Positions 12,106-23,599 of a DNA stretch of 64,000 nt are shown here, piece by piece (position 1 is the first letter of the stretch; each line of letters starts with the position of its first letter). The stretch is taken from NCBI RefSeq assembly GCF_000344685.1, contig NW_006920415.1:1833893-1897892 (forward strand), written 5' to 3'. Made by a program: the position numbers and the translations under genes. This stretch comes from Gloeophyllum trabeum ATCC 11539 (Eukaryota; Basidiomycota; Agaricomycetes; Gloeophyllales; Gloeophyllaceae). The notes beneath the pieces were generated by a model, which searched no databases, was not told the origin of the DNA, and was given only the letters and a program-made list of their open reading frames with translations.

Positions 12106-12766
12106 CGAGAGCTAGAGTGGAAGAAAAAGGAGAGTCAACACAACACTGGATAAGTAAAAGCCTATTAGCCACGGGGAAGCGCGAACGCGTCTCATTCACG
12201 TGATGTAGTCACGTCACATGTCCCTAAATGGGTTATGTTATTCTTCACCTTCGATAGTGAACGCGACACTAGTCTCCATCATCAACACCGCAATGTACGT
12301 CACCTGTTGTCGGTTTTTATCTTACTAAAGTAGACTTTATACGCTCTCACCCATGGAAGCAGGCCAAGTTCATTTTTTACTGCGCTCGCGATGCTGCTAG
12401 AGGCCTAGGGCAGTCCGGCGGAAATGAATGTTACCCTGGATGATATCGACTGTGACAGATGCACCTAGACCAATAGCTGATGAAATATTACAGATCGCTT
12501 TCCTGAGAATACTGCTTGTTAAGCGAAGTTCAGACGGAAGGGAGGTGAGTACGTGCCTTTCACAATATCACTCTTCACGTACTGCCTTTCACATCCCCCC
12601 CCACGGCGCGAAAACACGAGCCTCACGTGAATTCACGTGAATTTAAACTTTAACCTTATAATTCAGCACCGCCACGGTTCAACAAGGACATCATATAAAA
12701 GACGTCCTGTCTTGTCCTCCAGACCGCCAGAATACACTTGCGCCTTCGGCCTCGCCTTACGCGACG
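12106..12766. promoter_or_regulatory. Divergent promoter region with E-box palindrome and TATA box
   Basis: This region lies between head-to-head genes. It holds a CACGTG at 12197-12202 and a perfect 18-bp palindrome TCACGTGAATTCACGTGA at 12623-12640 made of two CACGTG boxes 4 bp apart. TATAAAA at 12694-12700 is 67 nt upstream of the ATG at 12767. CACGTG is the core site of fungal bHLH factors (Cbf1/Pho4 type); binding here is inferred. Confidence 0.5.
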
Positions 12767-13963
12767 ATGATCTTCCTGCAACTTATTCTCAGTGCCCTCA
12801 CGGGCCTGAGCATGCTCAGCAACTTCCTGCACCAACTGAACCTCGGGGTCCCTCGCGTCTTTCCTCTCTCGCTTGGACAGCATTCGAGCCTCGATATCAT
12901 CCCTGTGATCCGACCCTTTTCTTTTGACTATTCCTTGGATCTTTTCCCTGCTGGCGGGGCCAATGATTTGCATGTCCATGGGCCCCTTCTCAATGTCTCC
13001 ATCTCCGTTAGTGTCAGCTCGAATCCCCTTTCCAGTTCCATTTCTTCTGTCAAGTCTATCGTAATCACCAAGGATGTAATTGTATACGTCGATACCGAGG
13101 CTCCAAGCACTCCTTTGGAGGATCTCGTCCCGTTTGAGGATTTCAACCCCAATCCTACCGCCGTGGAGGACTTCTGGTTCCCACCTGTTGTCAAGGACCT
13201 CGCTCGTCTCCTCCCCCACCCATCGAAGGATCTGGTCATCTACAGTGCGCCGCTACCTCCGGCTATTTTCGTTCGAGGGCCGACGGGTCTCGCCGTCTAC
13301 CAACCCCCAAGGGCTGAGTGCCAAGCTCCCGCTCAAGTGGACGTTCCTGGCGCTGGTACGCCTAGGACTCCGACTGAAGATTGCGAAGTTGAGAAGCACT
13401 ATTTTGGAGGTCAGGCTGAGTCGACCTTCGTTCCTCTTGAGCACGTCTCCCATTACACCACCGACGTGGCTGCTGTGTCTGCGTATATCCTGGCTAGATG
13501 GATCCACTCCCAACGGAGGAAACGCGCTCGCCGATCGGCTGAAAGCGGCCGCCGGTATATGGGTTCGTTCTGCCAGAAGATACCGATTTTCCAGGACTAC
13601 ATTATCTATTCGGAAGCGCTACTTTTCTTATCCGACGTGGATCATCAAGGCGCTCCTGCCAATGCCGCTGTGTCTGATTCTGCGACCCTGGACAAGGCCG
13701 CGAAGGAGAAACAACGTTATCGCGCCCGGCGCTGCCGCAAGCGGCGCGCCCAGAGACAGGAGCAAGAGCATTTGGAATTCCTACGGGAGTACGAGCGTGG
13801 CTTCTGGCTTGCGGTCTTCGGTCGGCTTCCTGCGGATGGTGATATCGGTGTGCCCGGTCAAGTCGTTGGCGAGACCGACGGCGATGGTGGACGTTTCAAG
13901 CACCTAAGTGAGTTGGTTCGCATGATTATTCCTCATCGCTCCCTAACTCTCCGTAGTCCTTGA
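12767..13963 (+). CDS. Orphan protein with N-terminal signal peptide or signal anchor
   Basis: A single open frame of 398 codons starts MIFLQLILSALTGLSMLSNF, a strongly hydrophobic N-terminus that predicts a signal peptide or membrane anchor. The middle is rich in Ser/Val and Pro/Asp segments. The C-terminal 130 residues are very basic with RRKRARRSA and a KEKQRYRARRCRKRRAQRQE helix. A TATA box 67 nt upstream and the E-box palindrome support transcription. A GT-AG intron starting GTGAGTTGG near the end would replace the last residues with HLILD and stop at about 13966, so the 3' end is nearly the same either way. I do not recognise the family. Secretion combined with a basic, possibly DNA-binding tail is odd. 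Confidence 0.6.
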   Translation: MIFLQLILSALTGLSMLSNFLHQLNLGVPRVFPLSLGQHSSLDIIPVIRPFSFDYSLDLFPAGGANDLHVHGPLLNVSISVSVSSNPLSSSISSVKSIVITKDVIVYVDTEAPSTPLEDLVPFEDFNPNPTAVEDFWFPPVVKDLARLLPHPSKDLVIYSAPLPPAIFVRGPTGLAVYQPPRAECQAPAQVDVPGAGTPRTPTEDCEVEKHYFGGQAESTFVPLEHVSHYTTDVAAVSAYILARWIHSQRRKRARRSAESGRRYMGSFCQKIPIFQDYIIYSEALLFLSDVDHQGAPANAAVSDSATLDKAAKEKQRYRARRCRKRRAQRQEQEHLEFLREYERGFWLAVFGRLPADGDIGVPGQVVGETDGDGGRFKHLSELVRMIIPHRSLTLRSP

Positions 13964-13966
13964 CTA

Positions 13967-16267
13967 GGAATCGTCTCAAGCTATGCCACTACTGTATTAT
14001 TAGACCGGTCCGATACCCCGTCATTTCCCGGCTCCGTTCCCAAACAGCCTAGCATCTGGTTCTTTGACTTGAAATAATCACAAGATACGATCTTGTCACT
14101 GTGACGATACTCGGCACCCACCACGTCTCTCTTCTTCTCAATGCCTGTGTCAAGACTCCGTTGCGCCTTGTCACTCCCTGTCTGACCTTCTCTGGCAACC
14201 ATTACTATACTCGGTGTTTCAGTCATACTACATCTATCTGTGACTCCTGTCCATCTGGCGCATCTCCCTCCTTCAACATCTCATACCTCGCCCGTCCCCC
14301 CCTTTCCGGGCATAATTCCGAACCGCCTTACTCATCGACCTGTCCGACCTCCTTGCGATCGGTTCTCCACTGAAGTACTGGCCGCCTACTTCGACGTCTG
14401 GCCTGCCTCGTCGCCACCTGCATACTCAAGCACCCCGTTGAAGTTTGCCATTCTCTCACGCGATGAGAGATTCCTTGCAGAGTCCTCACGACGGCGGAAC
14501 ATCCAATAAATTTCGAGGCACGGATATCCAGGCCGGGCAACGGCTTATAGGATGTAAGAGGCGGATGGACGACATCTTGGTACGTTCTCAGTTTTCTTTA
14601 TGGCTGCGCCGTACATGCTCATATCCCTTCTCTCATCAGCGGCCTTCAGTCAGTCTGCGACCTATTCGGCTGTACCCGCGCGCCCTAGCCAGGGTAGTCG
14701 GAGTGTTCAGGGAGCCGGCGCCCTGTTCACTTCTACTTCTCTGGCTTCTCAAGGTCGTCAAGATCCCCAACGCGCTCGACTCAAGCCCTAAGTTCAAGGT
14801 CCCTTCGGAAAGGCCGCCTTCTTTCGATCAGATTCGGGTCAAGGCCGTTGTACCCAATGCCGGTATCAATCTCTTTCTCCTCAGTTCACTAGCCGTCCCA
14901 CACCTACCGACCCCGGCATCCTCTCCATGTGTTTGGGCCGTTGCGCGTCATGTTTTTCAATGTAGCGTTTCGCATCAATGTTTGTATCATCTTCGTTTTC
15001 TTCGGAATAATGTATACCTGTGATGTAGAGTAGGCCCGATAGTCTCGTCTCAATGGAAACCTTTATACTCGAATTATGCTCTCCGATACGATTGACACCT
15101 CAGCGTGGCGTCTTCAAATTTTGAAGTCGACTCATCCCTCAAACCTTCTGGAACGGCACTGTGGCTTTCATGTATGACCATGCACGCGTAGTGTCGTGAT
15201 CACCTGACTGGAGTCACAGCGTCACATTAGGCGCGAATTGAGGCGGAACTCCAATTATCCTTGTCTTTTCCATTCCCGTCTTGCATCCTGACGCCGGGAC
15301 GTCCGTTGCTTTTCGCTGTTTTTCTCTCTTTGCTTGCAACGCAAAGCTCGAGAGCGCTGTTTGGAACAACTGGGATATCGTGCGGCCACGGCAGGCCTGC
15401 TTTTCCTACCTTCCGTTTGCCGTTTTCTGCACGGCGTCGTAAATGCGCACGCGAAAGCTAGAGCCATAGTCTGCCAACAAGACGTGCATGCCTTATATTC
15501 TGCGATGTCACGGCTTGGGCCGGGCTGCTCAACCGCGAGCCATCACCCGGGCGAGATTTTCTTGGTCGTCAAACGTGTATTCTCTCCCTTTGTACGTCGT
15601 CTGGTACATGAATATGCTTTAAAATGGGTTTATCTCGTATATGCTTGATATATGCGTCAGTTTTTACCCCAGACATGGCCATATTCCCGTGGCATGCTCG
15701 TGTCTATCGTGATGCGCCTGCCATTTAGGTCGAAGGGTATCACTGCCTCGGGAACATCCCGTTACTGTACTCATTTGGTGCGCATGTTGTCGTGCAAGAT
15801 CCAGGCTCACTGTATGCGCTCAGTATCAGTCCAGAGATGGTGATCTCACCTGTGGTCCTCTGGCATTACAGAGGGTGACGCTTGTTTGGTGCGTCTCTGT
15901 AGTGCACTAACGGTCACACTGGTCTATTTTCTGGCTCTCGCCATTCGAGTCTCGGCCCCCGACTGGGGTGGTAGTCTCGCGCAAATATGACGGTATAATA
16001 TTCATTGCGTGCACGTATGCGCCTCGACAGAGTCAGTGCGGATTTTGGCGGGATCCACAGGACAGGCTCCCAGTGGATAGTGAGCAGGCTGTTCGCGAGG
16101 CGAATGAGTATCTCTTGCTTCTCATTGACGTGAAGAGCGGTTATTATGGGCCGCTATATACATTGCGTGCGTTTCGAGAGTAGTTCCCCGACGATTATCA
16201 TGCACTGCCAACTGATTCAACATAGCTAAGGGAATCCCCCCCACCCCCTCCATATCCTCACCACACG
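13967..16267. other. Region with unassigned open frames
   Basis: Several plus-strand frames (14240-14509, 14445-15023, 15968-16183) are open and GC-rich. A good donor/acceptor pair occurs at about 14581-14639 (GTACGTTCT to CTCATCAG). However, the frames cannot be joined into one convincing protein and no family was recognised. There may be an orphan gene or decayed exons here. Confidence 0.3.
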
Positions 16268-17080
16268 TCAAAATTTCCTGATACCCTCTCCCATCTGCTT
16301 CATGAATATTTCCTTCTGCTCCTTCGTGTTCCCAGTATATGCGCCGCTCGCGTCCTTTGCCTCTCCATCTCCTTCGCCCCAACTACCCCATCCGAAGGTG
16401 TTTCCCGCCCACTCAGCGACCGTGTTCAGCTCCGCCTTGCTTATCCGCTCGAGCTCCTCTCTCTCCGGCGTCCGCAGACCAGCGTCGAACACCTGGCCCT
16501 TCGACTGCTCTTTCATCTGTTGTACCCGGTCGATGAACGCTGTGGCCGCGGCCCTGGCTCGATGTGCTTTATCCTGTTGTCCGTTCTCGTCCTCATCTTG
16601 TAGCAGGTGCGTGTGCTTGGACCAGAACTCCACGAACACTTCCTCTCTCTCCCTATTCGTGACCTCCTTTGGCGGCGTTTCAGTCCCGCTGGCCTCCCTA
16701 TACCAGATTCTCGCATTCTCGTAATCCCCTTCTACGCGGTGCAGGACGCCATGAAGGTGCTGACCTCCTCGCGAGTTCTGCATCTTGCGCAGCAAGAAGT
16801 GTGGTGCGTAAAGCGAGTGGTTCAGGAGGTGGAGAGCAGCCTCGAGGAGAGGGTGCACGAGCAGCGAGGCGATTTCACTTTGCAGGCGGGGGATTTTGCC
16901 CTCGGCGGCCACCGGTGACGGAGAGTGGAAGAGGGGACCCGGGAGGGACTGGAGTTCGTTATATATGTCCTTTGCAGGTAGGTGACGCATGTCGGGGCTC
17001 ATTATATCGTTATCGGATACCGACAGGGGATGACCTGAAGTAAAGCAGGATGCGCTCGGAGAGGTTGTGGTTGAAGACAC
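16268..17080 (-). CDS. Conserved fungal protein of unknown function
   Basis: An open frame of 270 codons starts MSSTTTSPSASCFTSGHPLS. The core HFLLRKMQ, followed by LHGVLHRVEGDYENARIWY, is a segment I recall from a widespread fungal family without known function (the HGVLHRxEGDYxNARxWY signature). The middle is acidic and helix-rich (ATAFIDRVQQMKEQSKGQVF), and the C-terminus ends KEQKEIFMKQMGEGIRKF. There is no signal peptide or membrane segment, so a soluble intracellular protein is expected. The gene lies upstream of and on the same strand as the orphan paralogue ending at 17412, separated by 331 bp. Confidence 0.75.
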   Translation of the reverse strand: MSSTTTSPSASCFTSGHPLSVSDNDIMSPDMRHLPAKDIYNELQSLPGPLFHSPSPVAAEGKIPRLQSEIASLLVHPLLEAALHLLNHSLYAPHFLLRKMQNSRGGQHLHGVLHRVEGDYENARIWYREASGTETPPKEVTNREREEVFVEFWSKHTHLLQDEDENGQQDKAHRARAAATAFIDRVQQMKEQSKGQVFDAGLRTPEREELERISKAELNTVAEWAGNTFGWGSWGEGDGEAKDASGAYTGNTKEQKEIFMKQMGEGIRKF

Positions 17081-17411
17081 GAGGTTACCCTGCGGTGTAT
17101 TCGCTTTTAAACCAAACTTCGATGGCTGACTCTAGAGAACTCCCTGTCGGTCGTCCCGGTCAAGATTCAAATACCACGATGCCCATGACGTAGACTGAAG
17201 TGAAGTGATCCAACTTTTTTTTCAAGGAATGTGCCTTCACATTTCGGTTGCAGTCCCCATTATCCAGCCGCGATGGAGTGGCCCAGGAATTTATTAACAG
17301 CTTCTAGAATTTATTGATAGACATTCGCCGCCACTGGCAGCTCGTAACGTCAGACATCGGATGAAAAGGAGAAACGCTTCAATCCACTATGCAACGAGAA
17401 GGGGAGACTGC

Positions 17412-18589
17412 TTAATCAAATATCAACGGGCGTGCAGGTACTTCTTCGTACTTCAGCCTCGTGATGGGGAGCCCTTCACCGTCCAGGAAAGCGCATAGGG
17501 CGCTGTAGTCCTCGAAAGAGTTGACCTCCACCTGGTCCTCCAAATGGCAAAACTCCACGGGGTGTTGGTCCAAAGATGGCCCCCCTGATCCGTGGTTTAG
17601 ATTGTGGGTGTGGATAAACCAAGTCGGATTGCGAACAGTTCCAAAAAGCGCATTGCCGTAACTCAGACGTTTCCAAAGTGGGTGGATGCGGTGCACGGCC
17701 AAGCTTTTCCCGGACGTCCTCCTTAGCTCTGCCTTGAGCTCCTCCAGCGCGGCAGGCTCCAATTCGGCTGTTCTCTGAGGCTTCCAGTTAAGTCCTCGGC
17801 GATGCAGCCATGCGTCAACGACATCTCGAGATAGGACAAAACCTCCCCAAATTCTGCTTCTGGAACGAGGGCAATAGAGCAACTGCGGATTCCGGTCTGC
17901 ATTGATAATGGATTCGTCAGTCCAAGACTGCATATGCAAGGACAGAGGCACCTACTGAAATCGGATTCGTAAAGTGCGTATCCTTCATGGATGCATTCTA
18001 TGTCACTGTTGTATAACAGGTGCACCCTGGAGCGCGTCGTGCCCTCAGGGCTTCTATCAATCGGAGCCTGGACCGTCTCAGTCGGCTTCTGCAGACATGT
18101 GGCATATACATAGGGCGCTCTGTCAACTCCGATAAGGTCCAGGACATCCTTTGCGAGCGCCATTGGTGGATGAGCATAGCTGCCTGTCTTCCAGGTGGGC
18201 TGACGGAGATCATCCATTTGCGCAACACGGGACCATCGAAGTGTAGAGTCTGTCAGGTGCTCGCGGATGTACTCGGCCACATTCCTGGGTGCGTTACGGG
18301 AAGGGATGAAGACAGACGTGCGAACGGCAACGACAAGGGCAGTTCCGTCATAGGCCGTTAATACTGGGAGGTCGATCCCTATGGTATTTCGGGCGAGAAG
18401 TCGAAGAACCTCGGTGAGGCTCTTTGATGGATGATGGGAGGTTGTCGGTAGGTCCTTCCAGGAAACTAGATATCCTCCGAACAGCTCGATAACAACACCG
18501 TGGCCCACCGGCACAGCTATCTGTTACGGAACATGAGTACTGCAACATCCATCGCGACCACGCTGGTGACGTACCTGGTAAATGGACAT
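17412..18589 (-). CDS. Orphan family protein, copy 1 of an inverted pair
   Basis: Exon 1 is 18575-18589 (MSIYQ). Intron 1 (18521-18574) is followed by IAVPVGHGVVIELFGGYLVSW. Intron 2 starts GTAGGTGCC and ends ATCAATGCAG, joining YESDF to NRNPQLLYCPRSRSRIWGGF. The C-terminus runs KSLAVHRIHPLWKRLSYGN, PTWFIHTHN and LKYEEVPARPLIFD. The whole protein of about 350 residues aligns with the gene at 22382-23599, with the same two intron positions and phases. No signal peptide, membrane helix or known catalytic motif was seen; a soluble protein of unknown role. The conserved block RSRSRIWGGFVLxRxVVDAWLHRRG is the best family signature. Upstream, TTATAA at 18656-18661 and a conserved block match the other copy. 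Confidence 0.78.
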
Positions 18590-19388
18590 AACAGGAGGAC
18601 TTGCAGGAGGGTTGGGGGAGCGTGAGGCAAAGCTCGCGTAGGCCACCCATAGGTGTTATAAGCGCACACTGTGGCCAAAGCGCGTCGTAGGTGCCGCCCA
18701 CGAGCCACATCTTCAGTACGCTTGGACTTCTCGCTGTGGCGCTGACTCTGCTTGTTCAGCGCTTGGAGACCGCCACCGCCAAGAGCCAACCAGCTTGTGG
18801 TTCAAACTGGCGCCCGACCACGGACGGTTCGATGAGCTATGTATGTCACCAAAATCCGTCGGACCTACGATGACACGTCTATCGCGCCGACCTACGTTGA
18901 GAGAAGATAGACGTAGGAATCAGGGCCAAAAAAATGGTGGTAATCCTCATAGACTTCAAGAGTTTGACAACCTGTTACGGTTTGTCCAGTAGTGCCGGAC
19001 AGAGAGGTGTTCGCGTAACCGATGCATATACGCCTGGATACCCTTCTGGAACAATCAAGCCTGTGACAATGTGAAGCATCACTTACATTAGCTTGAGCAG
19101 ACATGCTAACCACCGCCTTCCCAGGTCGAGGTCAGAGGCTTTGGGACAATCACCGTCCCTGGAAGATAGCAGATACACGGAAGCACGACATGGCTGTAAG
19201 AACGGCATGAAAAGTAACAACACGGGCGGAGGGGATGGCGGTCTACAGGGAACAATAATACAATAAGGTAGAGCGAGGATCAAAGCAGCCTTATAGGACG
19301 AAAGAATAAGATATTGATGAACAGGCGGTTCACGAAGAATGGATGCAGCAATCAAACAAGGGGATAGCAAGTTCCGCAAGGGGAGGGT
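18590..19388. other. Intergenic, promoter of copy 1 and 3' flank of the ubinuclein-like gene
   Basis: The first 125 bases hold the promoter block shared with the paralogue upstream of 22382. The rest shows no coding frame that I can support. Confidence 0.45.
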
Positions 19389-21552
19389 TCATTGACTTTC
19401 GTTCTCCATAGCTTCCTTCTCGAATCTCTTCTTCATCGCGCTCACTGAACATACCCAGTGTCAGCGGCTGGAAGATGCAAAGAAATCAAGTTTACCTTCT
19501 CTCGAGATTTGACCGGAAGACATCCACCCTTCCGGGAAGGCAGCAACGATCTGTATGATGGGTCAGAGCATGGAGGAACAGAAACCATGTCTGTGCCCAC
19601 CTTCTGATATAGGACCTTCCGTAACCCCTGCTCACTAACCTGCAACGGCGAGTTCTCCAACGAACTGGACGACACCCGTCAGCTTGAGGCTGCAAAGGAG
19701 ACCATATCGTGCACTCACTTTTTCTCGTTCTCAATTCTACAGCTCTCATTGCTGAGTAACACTAGATTCCAGATGATCACGCGCATCGGGTCGGTCAGGC
19801 GATACTTCTTGGACGGCGGATGGGGCTCCCGTCCGCCCTCCTTACCCGCACCGTTGACACTGACATTGCCACCTTCGTGATCGGCGTCGCCATTGACATG
19901 ACTGTCGTCTGGACTCGGAAGGTGCGGAGGAGGGACTGACGGTGTGCCCTCCGTCGAACCAACCCCGCTCGCTTCTGCCTCTGCCTTAGCTCGCTCCTGC
20001 CGTCTCTCTGTGACACACGGGCAGACATCAGTCGGGATAGTATGGACTGACTCAAGCAGCACGCACCCCACTGCGCCACGCTCTTCTCCCACTCCTCTTG
20101 TGCCCGAGGAAAACCTTCCCTAGCCATCTCAGCGAGTTCATGCAGCAGTACCTCTTGCCGCTCCGCCAGCAGCCGCATGTGGTCTTGGAAGATCGTCCGC
20201 TTCACAAGCTTCGCCATCGTAAACCGGTTATAGGGGAAGATCTGTGGGAGGAGGTTGAAGAAGTTGTCGTCGTACTCGTCGAGCTGGATCGCCTTGATGG
20301 CGACCTGGGCGAGGATGGGCTTGATCGCCGGCGGGAACTTGCCCTTGACGTCCCACGACTCTGGAGGAGGGTGAGGCGCGCAGCGACAAGGTTTGCGAGA
20401 CACGCACCCTTCAATATAGCCACCTTGAGATCCTCGATCATCCGCTCGAGCTCTGGGTGGAAGGGCCGGATGTCGGCTGTCTTGCGCTTCTTCTTGCCCT
20501 TGCCGTCGGTGAGGTGCAGACTTGTCTTGCGCTTCAGCCCCGCCCTGTCGTCCTCGTTGTCAGACAGGACGGGGATCGGCGTGTCGCGCGTGCCGTCCTT
20601 GACGGCCGATAGTGAGACGTTGCTGGGTCCGGCGACCGCGCTGTCTTCGCGCTTGACGGAGATGGACGGGTGTGTGAGGGGCAGCAGGGGTAGTTTCTTC
20701 GACTTTGGCTTCTTGGGAGTCCTGCGCGAAGGTGAGATGGAGAACCGAGTAACGCAGTAGATAACATACTTTTCCTTGAGTAACTGGACCTCGCCGCTGG
20801 AGACGTAGAAGCCCTGCTGCTTCGTCTGCGCGAAATGCGTGCGCTGGTCGAGCGCGAGGTCCGAGTCGTCGATGAACGGATCCGTCAGGTCATAGTACTC
20901 GCCGCCCAGGTTCTTCTTGCGCTGCACGATGTGTTAGCATACACGCATCGCACGACCCGCTCATGCTCACCTTCCGTTTCTTCTTCTCGTCCTTGCCCTT
21001 GTCCTTCCCTGACGCCTCGTCGTCCCCTTCGCTGTCGCTCGTGTCTATCTTGGGCGGCGGCGGTGTCGGCGAGCGCTGGCCGAGGCTCTTGGCCAAATTC
21101 GAGATGTCGACCTCGTACGCATCGGGGCCTCCCAGCGGGATATTCAAGCGGATCGTCTGCACCTGCGGGGGCGGCGGCGGAGGCGGCGGCGGCGTGGGGG
21201 ACGGAGGGCGGGGTGCTTTCGTGGACTTTGGTTTGGCGGCGGTACTTGACGCGGGTTTCGCCGCAGCAGACTCGCTCGGCTGCGTCTCAGGCGAAGTGGC
21301 TTCTGCTGGCGGCTCCTGCGCCCCGCCGTCCACGACGTGCTCGCCGTCGACGGTTTGTGCCTCGGCAGGCGTCGAAGGCGAGTCGGAGGCGGCAGAAGTG
21401 CTCTGCGTCTCGGTGTCGCCGTCGTCGTCCGCAGCGTGGGAGGTGCGACTCGAGTCTGACGCGGGCGGCGGCGACGCCAGCGAAGGTGGTTCTGATGGGG
21501 TTTTCTGGCGGATTTCAGCCGGAACCGCCATCTCTACGTCTGCATCCATCAT
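19389..21552 (-). CDS. HPC2: Ubinuclein/Hpc2-like subunit of the HIR histone chaperone complex
   Basis: The N-terminal 150 residues are disordered, acidic and then proline-rich (a long proline run near 21175). The Hpc2-related (HUN) domain is clear at 20780-20905: GGEYYDLTDPFIDDSDLA followed by GFYVSSGEVQLL. A basic linker (KKPKSKK; KGKKKRKTAD) leads to the ubinuclein middle domain, with RPFHPELERMIEDLKVAI, GKFPPAIKPILAQVAIKAIQ and LLPQIFPYNRFTMAKLVKRT. The C-terminus has MRVIIWNLVLL and ends SAMKKRFEKEAMENESQ with the stop at 19389. In other eukaryotes this family binds histone H3.3/H4 with HIRA for replication-independent deposition. At least five introns are needed (around 20930, 20750, 20400, 20030 and several at 19450-19730). 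Confidence 0.9.
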
Positions 21553-22260
21553 CTAACGGCCCTCGAGAGCGAGAAAAGCGAGCGAGGCGAGAGAAATGAG
21601 GGGATTTTGGGGGGAGGATGCCTAAAAAGGCAGGTTCAGAGGGTGGAGGATACGTTGCAAAGCGCAATTGCACGGCCCAGAAATCCCCTCCCATTTTGTC
21701 TCGCTTGCACCGGTCTTTGCGTTTGCGTTTCTGACAACGTTCGGATTCGAACCGCGTCCATCTGAAAGTGCGCAATCCGATTGGCCCGGCATTTGCCATC
21801 TTCCACCCGCGTGTGGCTTGCCGCCTGAAACCCAGGTATATCCTCTATTCGTGTGCATATTATCGCAGCTCGTGATATATCTGGTTCTTCTCCACCAGCT
21901 TTCATCGATTTGAAACGCAGTGTGTTGCTTTGAAGGTTCAAGATTTGTGCCATGGAAAGCCATGATTCATTGCCAGACCTCACGAGGTCTCTAACGCGCT
22001 CAAGTATTCTTATAGTCCATTGTCCGCAGAAAGAAAATTCTGTGGCCCCTTGGGATCCCGCTTTGCCACTGAACCCCACAGTTTTCAACCCAGGCCCGCT
22101 CTTGTAATAGCTAGACAAGTGACCGGAAATGCGGCCAGCCGATTGTACATGTCTCACAAGTCGGGATGCCACATACCGGCTGGCTCTCAAAGGTTAACCA
22201 TCATCGTAGTTTCCAAGCGCTGACAGCTGCCACACCGGAACGTCCAAGCATCCAAAATGA
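21553..22260. other. Intergenic between divergent ubinuclein-like gene and orphan copy 2
   Basis: The region is flanked by two gene starts. Open frames here are short and overlap on both strands without coding character. No repeat was recognised. Confidence 0.45.
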
Positions 22261-22317
22261 TGTGGCTCGTGAGGGGCGGGTACGACGTGCTTTGGCCACG
22301 CCAACACGCCTATAAAA
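22261..22317 (+). promoter_or_regulatory. Promoter block of orphan copy 2, conserved with copy 1
   Basis: TATAAAA at 22311-22317 lies 65 nt before the ATG. The preceding bases (TGTGGCTCGTG, then TACGACG, then GCTTTGGCCA) recur on the minus strand upstream of copy 1 at about 18660-18712, so the duplication carried the core promoter. Confidence 0.6.
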
Positions 22318-22381
22318 CGCCCACTAGTGACGTGCTGAGCTCATATCTCTCTTCTCCAGCCGCACTACTATTATTTCTTCC

Positions 22382-23599
22382 ATGTCTGCTTACCAGGTAA
22401 GTCACTCGCGTTGTTGTCCTTGGAGCCGCAGTGCTCACATCTCGGCAAAAGGTAGCTGTGCCGGTTGGCCAGGATCTTGCTATCGAGGTGTTTGCAGGAT
22501 ATCTCGTTTCCTGGTCGCACTTACCGACAGTGCCTAAACCCAAACATACATCACAGAACCTCGCTGAGGTTCTTCGACTCCTTGGCAGAGATACAGCTGG
22601 TGTCGAGCTCCCCGTATTGAACGCAAATACCGGGGCTGCGCTCGTGGTCGCCCTTCGAACGTATATCCGCATCCCATCACTTGAGTCGATTGGGAACGTA
22701 GCAGAGTACGTTCAGCAGACCCTGGCGGCCCAATCTACGCTCCGATGGTCTCATGTCCCGCAGATGGCTGATTTGGGTGTGTCAGCCTGGGAGACAGGCC
22801 ATGTTGCGTTTCCAACCCCCATACCTGCAAAGGACATCCTTGACCGCGCCCATGTGTCCGGTGCGGCCTACGTGTACGCCACATATCTGCAGAAACCGGT
22901 GGAGATGCACCAGGTCTCGGTTACCACTGACCGGGCCTCGGTGGATTTGGAGAAACGGTACAGGATCCACTTGCTATTCAACAGCAAACTTATTTGCATC
23001 CATGAAGGCTACGCTCACCAAGGATTAGATTCCGGTGGGTACGCTCGTTATCATCTGCAGTGCCATAGGCTTATCCCTGCATGCCCCGGCATTTTCGGTT
23101 TCCAGATCGCCCATCTCAGTTTCTGTATTGCCCAGTTTCCAGAAGTCGGATTTGGGGAGGATTTGTCCTGGCTCGGAACGTGGTTGATGCATGGCTGCAT
23201 CGCCGAGGAATCATCTCCAGCGCTCAGGGGCCGACTGATTTCGACTCTGCCTTGATTGCGAAGCTCAAGGCCGAAATCAAGAGGAAGACCGGGAAGAGCC
23301 TCGCGGTACATCGCATACACCCACTGTGGAAGAACCTGAGTTACGCGAGGATGATTTTCGGAACCGTGCAAGAGCCAACTTGGTATATCCACACTCACAA
23401 CATCGACGAGAGAAAGGGGAGGACGTCGGCTGAATCCCTTATAGACCAGTGTCCTGTGAAGTTTTGCGGCTTTGAGAATGAGGTGGACGTCAATTCCTTC
23501 GAGAATTTCGGGGCCCTCTTCGCTTTCCTCAAGGAGGAAGGACTCACTAGTAGGCTCAAGTACGAAGAGATTCCTGCACGCCCATTGATACTCGAATAG
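22382..23599 (+). CDS. Orphan family protein, copy 2 of an inverted pair
   Basis: Exon 1 (22382-22396) encodes MSAYQ. Intron 1 (22397-22451) joins it to VAVPVGQDLAIEVFAGYLVSW. Intron 2 starts GTGGGTACG at about 23035 and ends GGTTTCCAG, joining HQGLDS to DRPSQFLYCPVSRSRIWGGF. The C-terminus reads KSLAVHRIHPLWKNLSYAR, PTWYIHTHN and LKYEEIPARPLILE with the stop at 23597-23599. The protein of about 350 residues matches copy 1 along its whole length, and both have kept open frames, splice sites and stops, so both are probably functional. No known domain was recognised. Confidence 0.8.

Noticed and set aside
15255..15648. Protein gene at 15.3-15.6 kb
   Set aside because: Overlapping frames on both strands with basic low-complexity composition, no start context, no splice partners.
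20835..21599. Plus-strand 254- and 197-codon frames
   Set aside because: They lie antisense to the proline- and acid-rich N-terminus of the ubinuclein-like gene, whose GC-rich codons keep the other strand open; no family signal.
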